33,221 bases of DNA from Bacteroidales bacterium UBA1733 (GTDB taxonomy: Bacteria; Bacteroidota; Bacteroidia; Bacteroidales; UBA3663). A program made the position numbers and the translations under genes. Below, piece after piece: positions 15,685 through 25,507 of this stretch (position 1 is its first letter; each line of letters starts with the position of its first letter). The notes beneath the pieces were generated by a model, which saw only the letters and a program-made list of their open reading frames with translations, was not told where the DNA came from and searched no databases. The stretch covers positions 1 to 33,221 of the forward strand of contig DCIF01000135.1 in NCBI GenBank assembly GCA_002315795.1, given 5' to 3'.

Positions 15685-18600
15685 ACTTTCTACTCTTTTC
15701 TTCACCACAGCACAGACGGTTCCTGCCGAGCTGTACGGTCAGCATGTTTTTGCAGACAAGTCGGTACTTGCAGAGGGGCTATGGATCAAAGTTTCATTAG
15801 ATGGACAGGAGAATGGTGTGTATCAGATCACGTATGAGCAATTGCGCAAGATGGGATTCTCTCAGCCACAGCAAGTGGGTATCTATGGATTTGGTGGAAA
15901 CGTACTCTCTGAGGATTTTAAAAAAATCCCCTATGATGATCTGCCAGAAGTAGCTATCTATCAGGACACAAAGAACAACCGTATTCTGTTCTATGGACAG
16001 GGGTTGATCAAATGGGAATATGATGCCAGCGACGGTTTCTACCATCGCCAGAATACTTACGAGACTAAGGCCTATTATTTTCTGCATCAGAAGGCCGAAG
16101 AGCCCCGTCAGATGCAATCTTTATCGTCTACGGTGTCTGTAGCCTCACAGTTCTCTGATACTTATCTGGCACATGAACTGCATGAATCTGACCTCGTCAA
16201 CATCGGGCAAACAGGCCGTGAGAAGTATGGCGAGTCATTCATCAGCAACAAGACACAGCGCTTCTCCATGGGGACTTTTGATGCGGGAGAAATCCGCATA
16301 AAGGCCAACATGATCGCTAAGTCGACCGAAGCTACGAGCTATGATGTCAGAGTCAATGATCAATCTATCAGGAACGTCAATATAGATAATACTTCAAGTT
16401 CATATACTTTTGCTACGGAGGGATTTCTGGATGAACGTGTGAGTCTTGAAGGCAAGTCGGACATTGAAATCTCACTCACTTATCAGGCCACAGGAAAAGC
16501 AGATATTGCCCGTCTCAATTATATTGAAGTTGAGGGACGACGCTCTTTCTCTTTACCCGCTTCTTTTATCACTTTCAGAGACCCTGATACCCATACTGGC
16601 TTTGATCTGAGTGGAGCATACAGCGCAGAAACTTCTACTATCGCCTCAAGCGCTTATCAGGTTTGGGATGTTACATCGGCCACAGATGTTAAACTACAAC
16701 AACTCTCAGACAACGCGACTTTTGTTCCGACCACGACAGAACTTCATGAATATGTGTGGGTAAATACAGAGTCAATGGACTTCCCAAGCGTCACTTCAGC
16801 AGGTAAGATCACTAACCAGAACCTCCATGCTCTAGAACCGACTGATTTTGTAATTATCACGGCTCCGGCCTACCTTTCTGAGGCCAACCGTCTGGCAGAA
16901 TACCGCAGACATAACGATGGATTGTCTGTAGTCGTCTTAACGCCTCAGGCTATATACAACGAATTCTCGTCTGGCGGACAAGATGCCACGGCTATCAGGC
17001 TTCTGATGAAACGACTGCAGCCACGCTATCTATTGCTCTTCGGCAAAGGACATTATGATAACCAGAAAATCAACCGACAGTACTATCTGCCAACCTACGA
17101 GACAGACTATTCCTTGTCAGAGACTGCTTCCTGCGTCTGCGATGATTATTTTGGATTTACCGAAGATGGCGAAGGTGGCATCATGGATACGCATCACCGT
17201 TATAGCATCAGCAATGCGACACTGGATATCGGCATCGGACGACTGCCTGTCAGCAATGAGGCAGAAGCGAAAGCGGTTATCGACAAGATCATCACCTACA
17301 GCAACAATCGCTATCAGGGAGACTGGAAGAGTCATCTCTGTTTTTTGAGCGACGACGACAAGGCAGGAGATAGTTTCAACGCTCACGTTCAGCATAACGA
17401 CCAACTCGTCAGAAGCCTTGAGAAGTCCGGACATAAGGAATATGTGATGCAGAAAATCTATCTGCCAGCGTATAAACAGACTACCACGGCTTCAGGAACT
17501 GATTATCCGGATGCGCGCAAGGAATTTCTGGAGCGACTGAAAGAAGGAGTGCTTCTGGTCAATTATGCAGGACATGGTAACACTTCATCCATCACTCATG
17601 AGCAGATCATGACGTCTTCTTTGGCCACACAACTCAGTATGCGATACCTGCCTGTTTGGGTTACGGCTTCGTGCGACGTGGGCCGATGGGATAACGAAGA
17701 CATCTCCATGGGAGAGCATCTGACCCTTAACAGTAACGGTGGTGCCATTGCAATGTTTACCACCGTCCGAGTAGTCTATGCTCATCAGAATCTGATCATC
17801 AACCAAGCCATCATCGACAATCTTTTTGACCGCTTCAGCAATGGTACACGGTATAGATTAGGAGACGTACTCAAAGCCTCCAAACGTGCACTTGGCAGTG
17901 ACTATAACAAACTGAATTTCTGTCTTATGGGAGATCCTTCACTCATCATGGCTTTCCCTGAGAAGAAGATTGAAGTTACACAACTCAACGGAAAAGCTGT
18001 AAGCGATACTGAGCAGTTCGTACTGCAAGCCTTGGAACCTGTGACGCTGAAAGGCCACATCCTGAAAACAGGAACAGAAAGCCAGATTGACTCTACATTC
18101 AACGGCATCATCTTCCCGACGTTCTTCGATGCACTTGACACGCTTACAGCAGACAAAGGATATGTGCAAGATGGCGCTACGCCCTACACATTTACGACTC
18201 GTACCCGTAAAGTTTTTCGCGGACGTGGAGAAGTCAAGAATGGACAATTCGAATTCTCATTTATCGTACCACAGGACATCTCAGCCGGAGAAAAGACGGG
18301 ATTGGCTACGCTTTATGCCTGTAGCGATCAGTGGGACGAAGCACAAGGATATTTTGACCGTTATGCACTGGCAGGAGGAACAGAAATTGTCAAGACCGAT
18401 TCCTTAGGTCCAGAGATACGCAACTTATTTCTCAATGATATGCTATTCAGCGAAGGAGCGGTGGTCAACAGTACACCCTATTTCTATGCTGAAGTTACCG
18501 ATGAGAGTGGATTCAACACTACAGGCAATGGCATCGGCCACGATATGGTTTTAACCATCAAGTGCACCAGCAATCCGTTGCTCAGCGTGAAGCAGTACAT

Positions 18601-19144
18601 CCTCAACAACTACTTTTCGACCTATTCTGGACGTTATGACATTGGCAGTGTGCAGTACAGTATCCCTGCGCTCGAAGATGGTGATTATGAGGCTTCATTT
18701 ACAGTTTGGGACGTTTACAATAACGCCACTCGTCGTGTCTTCCACTTCACCGTTGGGAAAAGTATCGCACCAAACAGTGTCTCGGTACAGGCTTATCCAA
18801 GTCCTGCAAAACAGCAGGAACCCCTGACGTTCCGTGTGCTGCATAACCGTCCGGAATCTGAAACAGAAATGAAGGTAGAAGTATTCAATGCATTAGGACA
18901 CCTCGTTTACGAAGCTAAGTCGAAAATCAGCCAGACAGAGAAATATTACGCCAAGGATATGGAACATCCAACGGTTGCCAACACCTCGCTTCTGGCTGAC
19001 GAGACGCCCAACTTTATGGGCAGTTCCACCATAGAATGGTCTTCACCAGACCTGCAACCAGGATTCTACGTCTATCATATCATTCTGACATCTAACGGCA
19101 GTCAGAAGACCTCAGATAGTAAGATACTCATCATCAACGAATAA
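15665..19144 (+). CDS. porU: Type IX secretion system sortase PorU
   Basis: C25-family (gingipain-like) cysteine protease that acts at the cell surface, removing the C-terminal sorting domain of T9SS cargo and joining cargo to anionic LPS. Counting from the alternative ATG at 15638 (1168 aa), the order is signal peptide, N-terminal beta region (about 35-400), C25 catalytic domain (about 404-775) with His646 in NYAGHGN and Cys679 in VTASCDVG, then beta domains ending in a sorting-domain-like region from QAYPSPAKQQ (about 1050) to KILIINE. I prefer the ATG at 15665 because MRLAHFLLSTLFF gives a standard signal peptide. Both catalytic residues are intact. porV follows after 20 bp. Confidence 0.93.
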   Translation: MRLAHFLLSTLFFTTAQTVPAELYGQHVFADKSVLAEGLWIKVSLDGQENGVYQITYEQLRKMGFSQPQQVGIYGFGGNVLSEDFKKIPYDDLPEVAIYQDTKNNRILFYGQGLIKWEYDASDGFYHRQNTYETKAYYFLHQKAEEPRQMQSLSSTVSVASQFSDTYLAHELHESDLVNIGQTGREKYGESFISNKTQRFSMGTFDAGEIRIKANMIAKSTEATSYDVRVNDQSIRNVNIDNTSSSYTFATEGFLDERVSLEGKSDIEISLTYQATGKADIARLNYIEVEGRRSFSLPASFITFRDPDTHTGFDLSGAYSAETSTIASSAYQVWDVTSATDVKLQQLSDNATFVPTTTELHEYVWVNTESMDFPSVTSAGKITNQNLHALEPTDFVIITAPAYLSEANRLAEYRRHNDGLSVVVLTPQAIYNEFSSGGQDATAIRLLMKRLQPRYLLLFGKGHYDNQKINRQYYLPTYETDYSLSETASCVCDDYFGFTEDGEGGIMDTHHRYSISNATLDIGIGRLPVSNEAEAKAVIDKIITYSNNRYQGDWKSHLCFLSDDDKAGDSFNAHVQHNDQLVRSLEKSGHKEYVMQKIYLPAYKQTTTASGTDYPDARKEFLERLKEGVLLVNYAGHGNTSSITHEQIMTSSLATQLSMRYLPVWVTASCDVGRWDNEDISMGEHLTLNSNGGAIAMFTTVRVVYAHQNLIINQAIIDNLFDRFSNGTRYRLGDVLKASKRALGSDYNKLNFCLMGDPSLIMAFPEKKIEVTQLNGKAVSDTEQFVLQALEPVTLKGHILKTGTESQIDSTFNGIIFPTFFDALDTLTADKGYVQDGATPYTFTTRTRKVFRGRGEVKNGQFEFSFIVPQDISAGEKTGLATLYACSDQWDEAQGYFDRYALAGGTEIVKTDSLGPEIRNLFLNDMLFSEGAVVNSTPYFYAEVTDESGFNTTGNGIGHDMVLTIKCTSNPLLSVKQYILNNYFSTYSGRYDIGSVQYSIPALEDGDYEASFTVWDVYNNATRRVFHFTVGKSIAPNSVSVQAYPSPAKQQEPLTFRVLHNRPESETEMKVEVFNALGHLVYEAKSKISQTEKYYAKDMEHPTVANTSLLADETPNFMGSSTIEWSSPDLQPGFYVYHIILTSNGSQKTSDSKILIINE

Positions 19145-19164
19145 TTAGGAATCACAAACATAAG

Positions 19165-20346
19165 ATGAAAAAAATAATTACAATAGCAATGGCCTGTAGT
19201 CTTTACTGCGCGGTCTTTGCACAGGATGAAACAGAATCGGAAGTGAGCAAATATAATCCGCTCAATCCAGCTATGATGTCTCTCAGTATCGCTCCTGATG
19301 CTCGTGGCGGTTCAATGGGTGACGTAGGTGCTGCCACCGAACCTGACGAGGCCAGCCAATACTGGAATCCCGCAAAATATGCTTTTGCTTTCAGTCGCAG
19401 TGGCATTGCGCTCAACTATACTCCATGGTTACGCAAGATCACAACAGGTATCAACCTCATGAATGCAGCTGGTTATTACAAGTTCGGATATGACGATAAC
19501 CAGGCCGTCTCAGCTTCACTCACTTACTTCAGCCTTGGTGAAGTGACTGTGATCAATTCTGAGGGTGCCGAGCTGCAGGTCATCAATCCTATGGAGATGG
19601 CTGTCGATGTCGGCTACTCACGAATGTTGAGCAGCAACTTCTCCATGGCTGTCGTGTTCCGTTATATGCACTCTGCAATGACTTACATGGATTCTGACAA
19701 CAAGCCAAGCAACACTTTTGCGGCTGACATTGCAGCTTACTATGAGGCCTACCCTCAGATTGGCTACAATGAGTGCAAATGGGCCTGGGGACTCAACATC
19801 TCAAACATCGGTGGTAAAGTCTCCTATGATGGTGGTACTACCAGTCAGTTTCTTCCGGCCAGATTGCGTTTAGGCACTTCGTTTACACTTCCGCTTGACG
19901 ATTACAATCTGTTATCTATCAGTGCAGATGCTGACAAATATCTGATTCCTGCTTCACCAAAGCGTGCCAACTATACCACTGACGACGAGTATCAGACAGC
20001 GCTGAAAGATTATTATGATATGAACGGTTTTACAGGAGCCTTCAAATCGTTTTCAGATGCCCCACGTGGCTTCAAAGAAGAACTCGAGGAGATTAATTGG
20101 GGTGTCGGTGCAGAATACACTTACGACCGTCGCTTCTTTCTCCGTGCAGGTTATCATCATGAACATGAGAATAAAGGTGGACGCAAATACTTTACCTTTG
20201 GCGCAGGTATAACACTCAATGTCTTCCATATTGATGCCGGCTACGTGCTGAGTAGCGAACAAACCTCCGCGCTCGATCAGACACTCCGATTTACCTTAGG
20301 TTTCGACCTTGAAGGTCTTCGCGACATGTTCGGAAGAAGAAGATAA
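19165..20346 (+). CDS. porV: Type IX secretion outer-membrane protein PorV
   Basis: 393-aa outer-membrane beta barrel of the FadL-like PorV/LptO family, which collects cargo from the T9SS translocon and carries it to PorU in the attachment complex. A signal peptide (MKKIITIAMACSLYCAVFA) precedes a mature N-terminus near QDETE. The conserved early region follows: NPAMMSLSIAPDARGGSMGDVGAAT, then SQYWNPAKYAF. Alternating amphipathic strands fill the rest, and the C-terminal strand ends with LRFTLGFDLEGL. Adjacency to porU supports the assignment strongly. The rest of the T9SS (PorK-N, Sov, PorXY) is not in this window. Confidence 0.93.
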   Translation: MKKIITIAMACSLYCAVFAQDETESEVSKYNPLNPAMMSLSIAPDARGGSMGDVGAATEPDEASQYWNPAKYAFAFSRSGIALNYTPWLRKITTGINLMNAAGYYKFGYDDNQAVSASLTYFSLGEVTVINSEGAELQVINPMEMAVDVGYSRMLSSNFSMAVVFRYMHSAMTYMDSDNKPSNTFAADIAAYYEAYPQIGYNECKWAWGLNISNIGGKVSYDGGTTSQFLPARLRLGTSFTLPLDDYNLLSISADADKYLIPASPKRANYTTDDEYQTALKDYYDMNGFTGAFKSFSDAPRGFKEELEEINWGVGAEYTYDRRFFLRAGYHHEHENKGGRKYFTFGAGITLNVFHIDAGYVLSSEQTSALDQTLRFTLGFDLEGLRDMFGRRR

Positions 20347-20373
20347 CTACTAACTCCCAATTAATAATACTGA

Positions 20374-21435
20374 ATGAACTATTTAGATATAATTCCCAAA
20401 ATGATGACTCAGGAGCAGATAGAGGCTTCAAAGAAGTTCATCGACGATCACAAGACGTTTGTCATCACTGCTCATATTTCTCCAGACGGAGACGCTTTAG
20501 GGTCTGCACTCTCTATGATGCATTATCTACGCGCCAAAGGCAAGAAAGCCACTGTAGTATTCAACGATGCTCCAGGCAAGAATCTATTCTTTATACCTCG
20601 TGAGGAAGAGGATATCCTGGTTTATGACAATCAGAATGACAGTTCAATCAATCAGAAAGAATTGGCGATCAAAGCTATCAATGAGAGTGATGCCATGGTT
20701 TGTGTTGATTTCAATGTACCCTCACGCTTAGGTGACATGAAAGACCTATTCATGGGACATCCAGCACCTAAACTGCTCATTGACCATCACCTCGAACCAG
20801 ATTCAGCCAGCTTTAATATTGTCATTTCACAGCCATCGCATTGTGCAGCGTGCGAGACCGTATTCCGCTTCATCATAGAAATGGGAGACGAAGCGCTGAT
20901 CGACAAGACCCTGGCCACTACCCTTTTCTGTGGCATCATGACCGACACGGGTTGGTTCGTCTTCAACAGCAACCGTCCGGAGTTACACCTCATCATGGCA
21001 CGTCTCATGCAGGAGGGTGTAGAGCGAGAGCAGATTATCAAGGATTCGCACCTGACATTGGAACGAAGAGTACGTGTACAGGGATATCTGATGTCTGAAA
21101 AACTGAAGATCGTACCCGCACACCATGCAGCATACTTCTCTCTCTCTTTTGCTGAAATCAAGCGGTTCGGACATCAGAAAGGCGACACAGAAGGCGTTGT
21201 CAACGTACCGCTCGACATCGAGGGAATTATGGTCTCTGCCTATTTTCGAGAAGAGCGTAATCTGATCAAAGTAAGCCTCCGTTCGAAGGGCGAATACCCT
21301 GTCAATCTCATCGCTGAGAAATTCTTCAACGGAGGTGGACATCGTAACGCCGCTGGTGGAGAATTCTACGGAAGTTTGGCACAAGCAGAAGCCATTTTTG
21401 TTAAAGTATTGCCTCTTTTCGATAAATATCTTTAA
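20374..21435 (+). CDS. nrnA: DHH/DHHA1 phosphoesterase, NrnA-like
   Basis: 353-aa cytosolic phosphoesterase related to NrnA, which degrades 2-5 nt RNA and dephosphorylates pAp. The Mn2+-binding motifs are present: HISPDGDALGS (H34, D38, D40), CVDFN, LIDHH and a C-terminal DHHA1 module with GGGHRNAAGG. Length fits the family (about 310-350 aa). ATGs at residues 10 and 11 could be alternative starts. In c-di-GMP-using bacteria such nanoRNases can also remove pGpG, which may matter given the EAL protein in this window; that link is inference. It starts 27 bp after porV and probably shares its transcript. Confidence 0.9.
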   Translation: MNYLDIIPKMMTQEQIEASKKFIDDHKTFVITAHISPDGDALGSALSMMHYLRAKGKKATVVFNDAPGKNLFFIPREEEDILVYDNQNDSSINQKELAIKAINESDAMVCVDFNVPSRLGDMKDLFMGHPAPKLLIDHHLEPDSASFNIVISQPSHCAACETVFRFIIEMGDEALIDKTLATTLFCGIMTDTGWFVFNSNRPELHLIMARLMQEGVEREQIIKDSHLTLERRVRVQGYLMSEKLKIVPAHHAAYFSLSFAEIKRFGHQKGDTEGVVNVPLDIEGIMVSAYFREERNLIKVSLRSKGEYPVNLIAEKFFNGGGHRNAAGGEFYGSLAQAEAIFVKVLPLFDKYL

Positions 21436-21451
21436 TATTTAAGCCTCTGGT

Positions 21452-21482
21452 TTTGTAATTTGAAGATATTTTACTATTTTTG
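21452..21482 (+). promoter_or_regulatory. Promoter upstream of the DUF4827-like lipoprotein gene
   Basis: TTTG (21452-21455) and TATTTTTG (21475-21482) are 19 bp apart. The expected start near 21489 gives a leader of about 18 nt. It probably also serves glmM and the genes beyond, as no other clear promoter is seen before 27524. Confidence 0.7.
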
Positions 21483-21506
21483 CGCGTTATTTATAAGTAA
21501 AAATTA

Positions 21507-22196
21507 ATGAAAAAACTAACATTTAACGCTATTGTCCTTTTGATGATGCTGGCAACTGCAGTGTCATGTAGCAGTACAGAGTCATACGCAGACCTCGTAG
21601 AACATGAAGAAGATTATATTAGTAATTTTCTAGATTATGCAAACATTAGCGCCATTGACATTGATGATGACGATCTCGATGACTGGACAGATCAGATACT
21701 GAACGACAGCATCGATCCTGGCACTTTTATTAAGAAAGATCAGTGGTATCATGTGACTGAAGGAAACTTCAAGCGTCTTTATTTCCGTGTGAAGGATTTC
21801 GGCACTTCACAGAAAGGAAATTTCTTCAAGAATAAGATCACGACAGGCAGTTATGTGCTCGTCCGTTATGAAGACTGTTACCTCCTCAATGACGATTTTG
21901 AAGGTTTTGACGAGAAGAAAGCTTCTGACAATCTGAAACCATACAACTATCAGATCATTTACAACTGGAACGATAGCTATTATGCTTCGGCCTATTATGG
22001 TTCATACTATAGCACCGGCAGCTCCAGCGAATGCACCAGCGGAGGTTTGGCTTTCCCTGTCCGTTTCATGTGGTATGGTGGTGAAGCAGAGATGATCGTT
22101 CCTTTCTCGCTCGTTTCTTCTGAATATAGCAGCTACTATTATACGCTCTATTATGGCACGGTGCGCTACACCAAGCCAACATATATCCCTGAGTAA
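21507..22196 (+). CDS. Small lipoprotein, probably DUF4827 family
   Basis: 229-aa predicted lipoprotein: signal peptide with lipobox AVSC (C21). Early SYADLVEHEEDYISNFLDYANI is followed by an acidic stretch (about 50-60, many Asp), a GNFKRLYFRVKD region, and a C-terminal half very rich in Tyr and Ser (about 150-215). The start of the mature protein and its place before glmM resemble the Bacteroidetes DUF4827 family, which I recall as distantly FKBP-like; I cannot confirm that here. Function unknown. It has its own promoter, and glmM follows after 52 bp. Confidence 0.7.
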   Translation: MKKLTFNAIVLLMMLATAVSCSSTESYADLVEHEEDYISNFLDYANISAIDIDDDDLDDWTDQILNDSIDPGTFIKKDQWYHVTEGNFKRLYFRVKDFGTSQKGNFFKNKITTGSYVLVRYEDCYLLNDDFEGFDEKKASDNLKPYNYQIIYNWNDSYYASAYYGSYYSTGSSSECTSGGLAFPVRFMWYGGEAEMIVPFSLVSSEYSSYYYTLYYGTVRYTKPTYIPE

Positions 22197-22248
22197 ATTC
22201 TTCTATCATTTACCAAAGAGAAATTCTCCTAACCTAAAAATCAGAATT

Positions 22249-23715
22249 ATGTCACTTATTAAGTCAATTTCCGGCATTCGTGGCACCATCGGCGGCAAGG
22301 TCGGTGAAGGCCTCAACCCACTCGATATTGTTAAATTCACGGCAGCATATGCTACCGTTATTCGTCGTCATAACCCAGCTGCCAAGCGTATCGTTGTGGG
22401 CCGTGACGCTCGTCTCTCTGGCGAAATGTTATTCCAGTGCGTTTCTGGCACACTCATCGGTATGGGTTTTGACGTCATCAACATCGGTCTGGCCACTACT
22501 CCAACCACCGAGATTGCAGTCACTGCCGAAAAGGCTGATGGTGGCATTATCCTTACTGCCAGCCACAACCCTATCCAGTGGAACGCTTTGAAACTACTCA
22601 ACAATGTTGGAGAGTTCTTCGACAAGGCAACCGGTGAGGAAGTGCTTCAGATTGCCGAAGCTGAGGATTTCGATTTCCCAGCTATCACTCCTAAGACCTA
22701 TACTGGCAATGAATCCCAGACCGAGTCTGATCCCCATTACGAGGGCAATCCTATCGGTCAGATTATCGAGAAGGACTATACCGACTACCACATTCAGCAG
22801 GTCCTCAACCTCAAGCTTGTCGATGCAGAGGCCATCAAGAAGGCAGGTTTCCGTGTAGTCTGTGACTGTATCAACTCCATCGGTGGTGTGATCATCCCTC
22901 AGCTGCTTCGTACTTTAGGTGTGGAAGTGGTTGAACTCAACTGCCAGCCAACCGGAAACTTTGCTCACATGCCAGAACCAATCGTAGCTAACCTGCAGGG
23001 TATCAGCAATTATATGAAGCACGCACTTGCTAATGGCAAGTCTTATGACCTGGGAGTGATTGTTGATCCAGATGTGGATCGTTTGGCTTTTGTACAGGAG
23101 ACTGGTGAACTCTTCGGTGAGGAATACACCCTTGTTTCTGTGGCCGATTACGTACTACAGCACACTCCAGGTAATACCTGTTCGAACCTCTCTTCTTCAC
23201 GTGCTCTCCGCGACGTAACCCGTGCGCATGGTGGCGAATATAGTGCTGCCGCCGTTGGAGAGGTCAACGTTGTGACAAAGATGAAGGATACTAACGCCAT
23301 CATCGGTGGTGAGGGCAATGGCGGTGTCATCTATCCTGAGGCACACTATGGCCGTGACGCACTGGTAGGTGTAGCGCTCTTCCTGACCAATCTCGCTAAA
23401 CTCCGTGAGCAGAATCCTTCGCTCACCGTCTCTGAACTCCGAGCCTCTTATCCTCCATACGAGATTGCAAAACAGCGTGTTGATCTTTCTCCTGAGATCG
23501 ACGTTGATGGCGTTCTCCTCCGCATGAAGGAGAAATATCAGGGTCAGCCTGGTATCGAGGTAACCGATATTGATGGTGTGAAGCTTGACTTCCCTGATCG
23601 TTGGGTTCACATGCGTAAATCGAACACCGAGCCAATCATCCGCATCTATGCTGAAGCTGCTACGATGGAAGAGGCTCAAAAGACTGCTGATGCTATCAAG
23701 GCTGAAATCGGTTAA
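22249..23715 (+). CDS. glmM: Phosphoglucosamine mutase
   Basis: 488-aa phosphohexomutase converting glucosamine-6-phosphate to glucosamine-1-phosphate for UDP-GlcNAc, hence peptidoglycan and LPS. All four family motifs are intact: catalytic TASHNP with S105; metal loop DPDVDR (D273, D275, D277); sugar-binding GEGNGG (354-359); phosphate-binding RKSNTEPIIRI near the C terminus. The start MSLIKSISGIRGTIGG is the normal family N-terminus; an upstream ATG at 22153 overlaps the previous gene and is rejected. A phosphomannomutase/phosphoglucomutase role is the main alternative, since specificity in this superfamily is hard to read. Confidence 0.88.
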   Translation: MSLIKSISGIRGTIGGKVGEGLNPLDIVKFTAAYATVIRRHNPAAKRIVVGRDARLSGEMLFQCVSGTLIGMGFDVINIGLATTPTTEIAVTAEKADGGIILTASHNPIQWNALKLLNNVGEFFDKATGEEVLQIAEAEDFDFPAITPKTYTGNESQTESDPHYEGNPIGQIIEKDYTDYHIQQVLNLKLVDAEAIKKAGFRVVCDCINSIGGVIIPQLLRTLGVEVVELNCQPTGNFAHMPEPIVANLQGISNYMKHALANGKSYDLGVIVDPDVDRLAFVQETGELFGEEYTLVSVADYVLQHTPGNTCSNLSSSRALRDVTRAHGGEYSAAAVGEVNVVTKMKDTNAIIGGEGNGGVIYPEAHYGRDALVGVALFLTNLAKLREQNPSLTVSELRASYPPYEIAKQRVDLSPEIDVDGVLLRMKEKYQGQPGIEVTDIDGVKLDFPDRWVHMRKSNTEPIIRIYAEAATMEEAQKTADAIKAEIG

Positions 23716-23738
23716 TCATCCTAAGATATATCATCCCT

Positions 23739-25502
23739 ATGAAGTTCACCTATTCACTACTGGCAATGACCACGCTTCTAGCTTCCTGCTCTGCTCCTAA
23801 GCCAACAGAGGCAGATCTGGTCCTTCTCTTCACCACCGATCTCCATGGTGCCTGTCTGCCATTCGACTTCAAGAAGAATGAGCCTGCACAGACCTCCCTA
23901 GCTAACGTGTGTACTTATGTCAACCAGCAGCGTGAAGAGCATCCAGATGCTGTGATGCTATTCGATACTGGTGACTTCTTGCAGGGACAGCCCTCTATCT
24001 ACTATTCGAACTTCGTAGATACACTCGATGCTCACATCATGCCAAGTGTCTATAATTATCTGCACTATGATGCTGTAGGTGTGGGCAATCACGATATTGA
24101 GACTGGCGAAGATGTCTATGGCCGACGACTGCCAAAGCAGTTTGAGATGCCATGGCTCTGTGCCAATGCCATTGATCAGCGGACAGGCAGACCTATGTTC
24201 CAGCCATACACTGTCATTGAGCGTCAAGGCATTAAGATAGCCATCCTTGGTATGATTACACCGAATATCCACGCATGGTTACCAAAGACCTTGTGGCCAA
24301 ACCTTGAGTTTGAAGACATGGTGGAGTGTGCCAGCAAATGGGTACCTGTCATCCAACAGAAAGAGCAGCCAGATCTTCTGATCGGTCTCTTCCACGCAGG
24401 TTATGACTATACCGTTGGCAGCAACGACCTTGACACACCATTCAATGAGAATGGTTCCGTCCCTACAGCCATCAAGGTTCCTGGGTTCGACATCGTTCTC
24501 TGCGGTCACGATCATCAGCCACGCATGTTCAATGTAGCGAACGTAGCTGGCGATAGCGTTCTGGTGCTCGATGCCCAGACACAAGCCAAGAAGGTGGGTC
24601 GTGCAGCCATACATTTGCAGTTAGTCGATGGTAAGTACCAGAAAACCATCACACCATCGCTGGTGGAGATGGATGGTATGGCCGAAGACGCTGCATTCTG
24701 TGCGCATTTCCAGCCATTCATTGATGAGGTCAACCAGTATGTCGATGCTTCGCTTGGAGAACTCTCTGCGCCTCTCTTTGGCGAGCCATCGCTCTACGGT
24801 CCCTCAGAGTTTCAGGACTTTATCCATGAGGCTCAGCTATGGGCCACAGGTGCCGACATCTCGTTTGCTTCAGTCCTGGCACCTCATGATATGATCCCGG
24901 CCGGACCTATCACCATGCGTCAGCTCTTCACATTATATAAATATGAGAACCAGCTCTTCACACTGGCCATGACCGGAGAGGAGGTACAGAAGTATCTTGA
25001 ATATGGTTTTAAGAATCAGTTCAACACCATGGTTTCTGAATCAGACTATCTCCTGGCGTATAAGAAAGATGCTGGCGGAAAATATATCGTTGAGAATGGT
25101 AGTGTGCAGAATGTCGTTCCTACTTTCAACTACACTTCAGCAGCGGGTATCCGTCACACCGTCGATATCACCAAACCCGCAGGTGAGCGAGTCAACATCC
25201 TCAGCATGAGCGATGGTTCGGCTTTCGATCCGGCCAAGACCTATAAGGTGGCGATTAACAGCTATCAGGCCAGCGGTGGCGGAGGTTTCGTTCCAGTTGG
25301 ATTAGGATGGGACGATGCTACACTCCAGTCACGTATTGTTGATGCATCACCGAAGGATGTGCGTCGTTATATCTCTGAGTATATCCAGCAGCTCAAAACC
25401 ATCCATCCACAATTGCGTGGCGACTGGGAAGTCATTCCTGTCGACCTCTGGAAGAAGGGCATCGAGAATGAAAAGAAGCACTTTAATCCGAACCAGCGAT
25501 AA
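23739..25502 (+). CDS. 5'-nucleotidase/cyclic phosphodiesterase lipoprotein (UshA-like)
   Basis: 587-aa lipoprotein (lipobox LASC, C17) of the 5'-nucleotidase family, likely periplasmic or surface-exposed and dephosphorylating nucleotides or related phosphates. The metallophosphoesterase domain has TTDLHG (D34, H36), DTGDF (D76-D79), GNHD (N117, H118), FHAGYD and CGHDH. The C-terminal nucleotide-binding domain (about 345-560) contains ASGGGGFVP near its end. Two-domain length is normal. Only 23 bp after glmM and 5 bp before the ABC gene, so an operon is likely. Substrate is not determined by sequence. Confidence 0.88.
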   Translation: MKFTYSLLAMTTLLASCSAPKPTEADLVLLFTTDLHGACLPFDFKKNEPAQTSLANVCTYVNQQREEHPDAVMLFDTGDFLQGQPSIYYSNFVDTLDAHIMPSVYNYLHYDAVGVGNHDIETGEDVYGRRLPKQFEMPWLCANAIDQRTGRPMFQPYTVIERQGIKIAILGMITPNIHAWLPKTLWPNLEFEDMVECASKWVPVIQQKEQPDLLIGLFHAGYDYTVGSNDLDTPFNENGSVPTAIKVPGFDIVLCGHDHQPRMFNVANVAGDSVLVLDAQTQAKKVGRAAIHLQLVDGKYQKTITPSLVEMDGMAEDAAFCAHFQPFIDEVNQYVDASLGELSAPLFGEPSLYGPSEFQDFIHEAQLWATGADISFASVLAPHDMIPAGPITMRQLFTLYKYENQLFTLAMTGEEVQKYLEYGFKNQFNTMVSESDYLLAYKKDAGGKYIVENGSVQNVVPTFNYTSAAGIRHTVDITKPAGERVNILSMSDGSAFDPAKTYKVAINSYQASGGGGFVPVGLGWDDATLQSRIVDASPKDVRRYISEYIQQLKTIHPQLRGDWEVIPVDLWKKGIENEKKHFNPNQR

Positions 25503-25507
25503 GCTTC

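Noticed and set aside
22217..22227. GAGAA-A-TTCTC palindrome before glmM
   Set aside because: Too short and with no loop; no supporting promoter or T tract, so probably chance.
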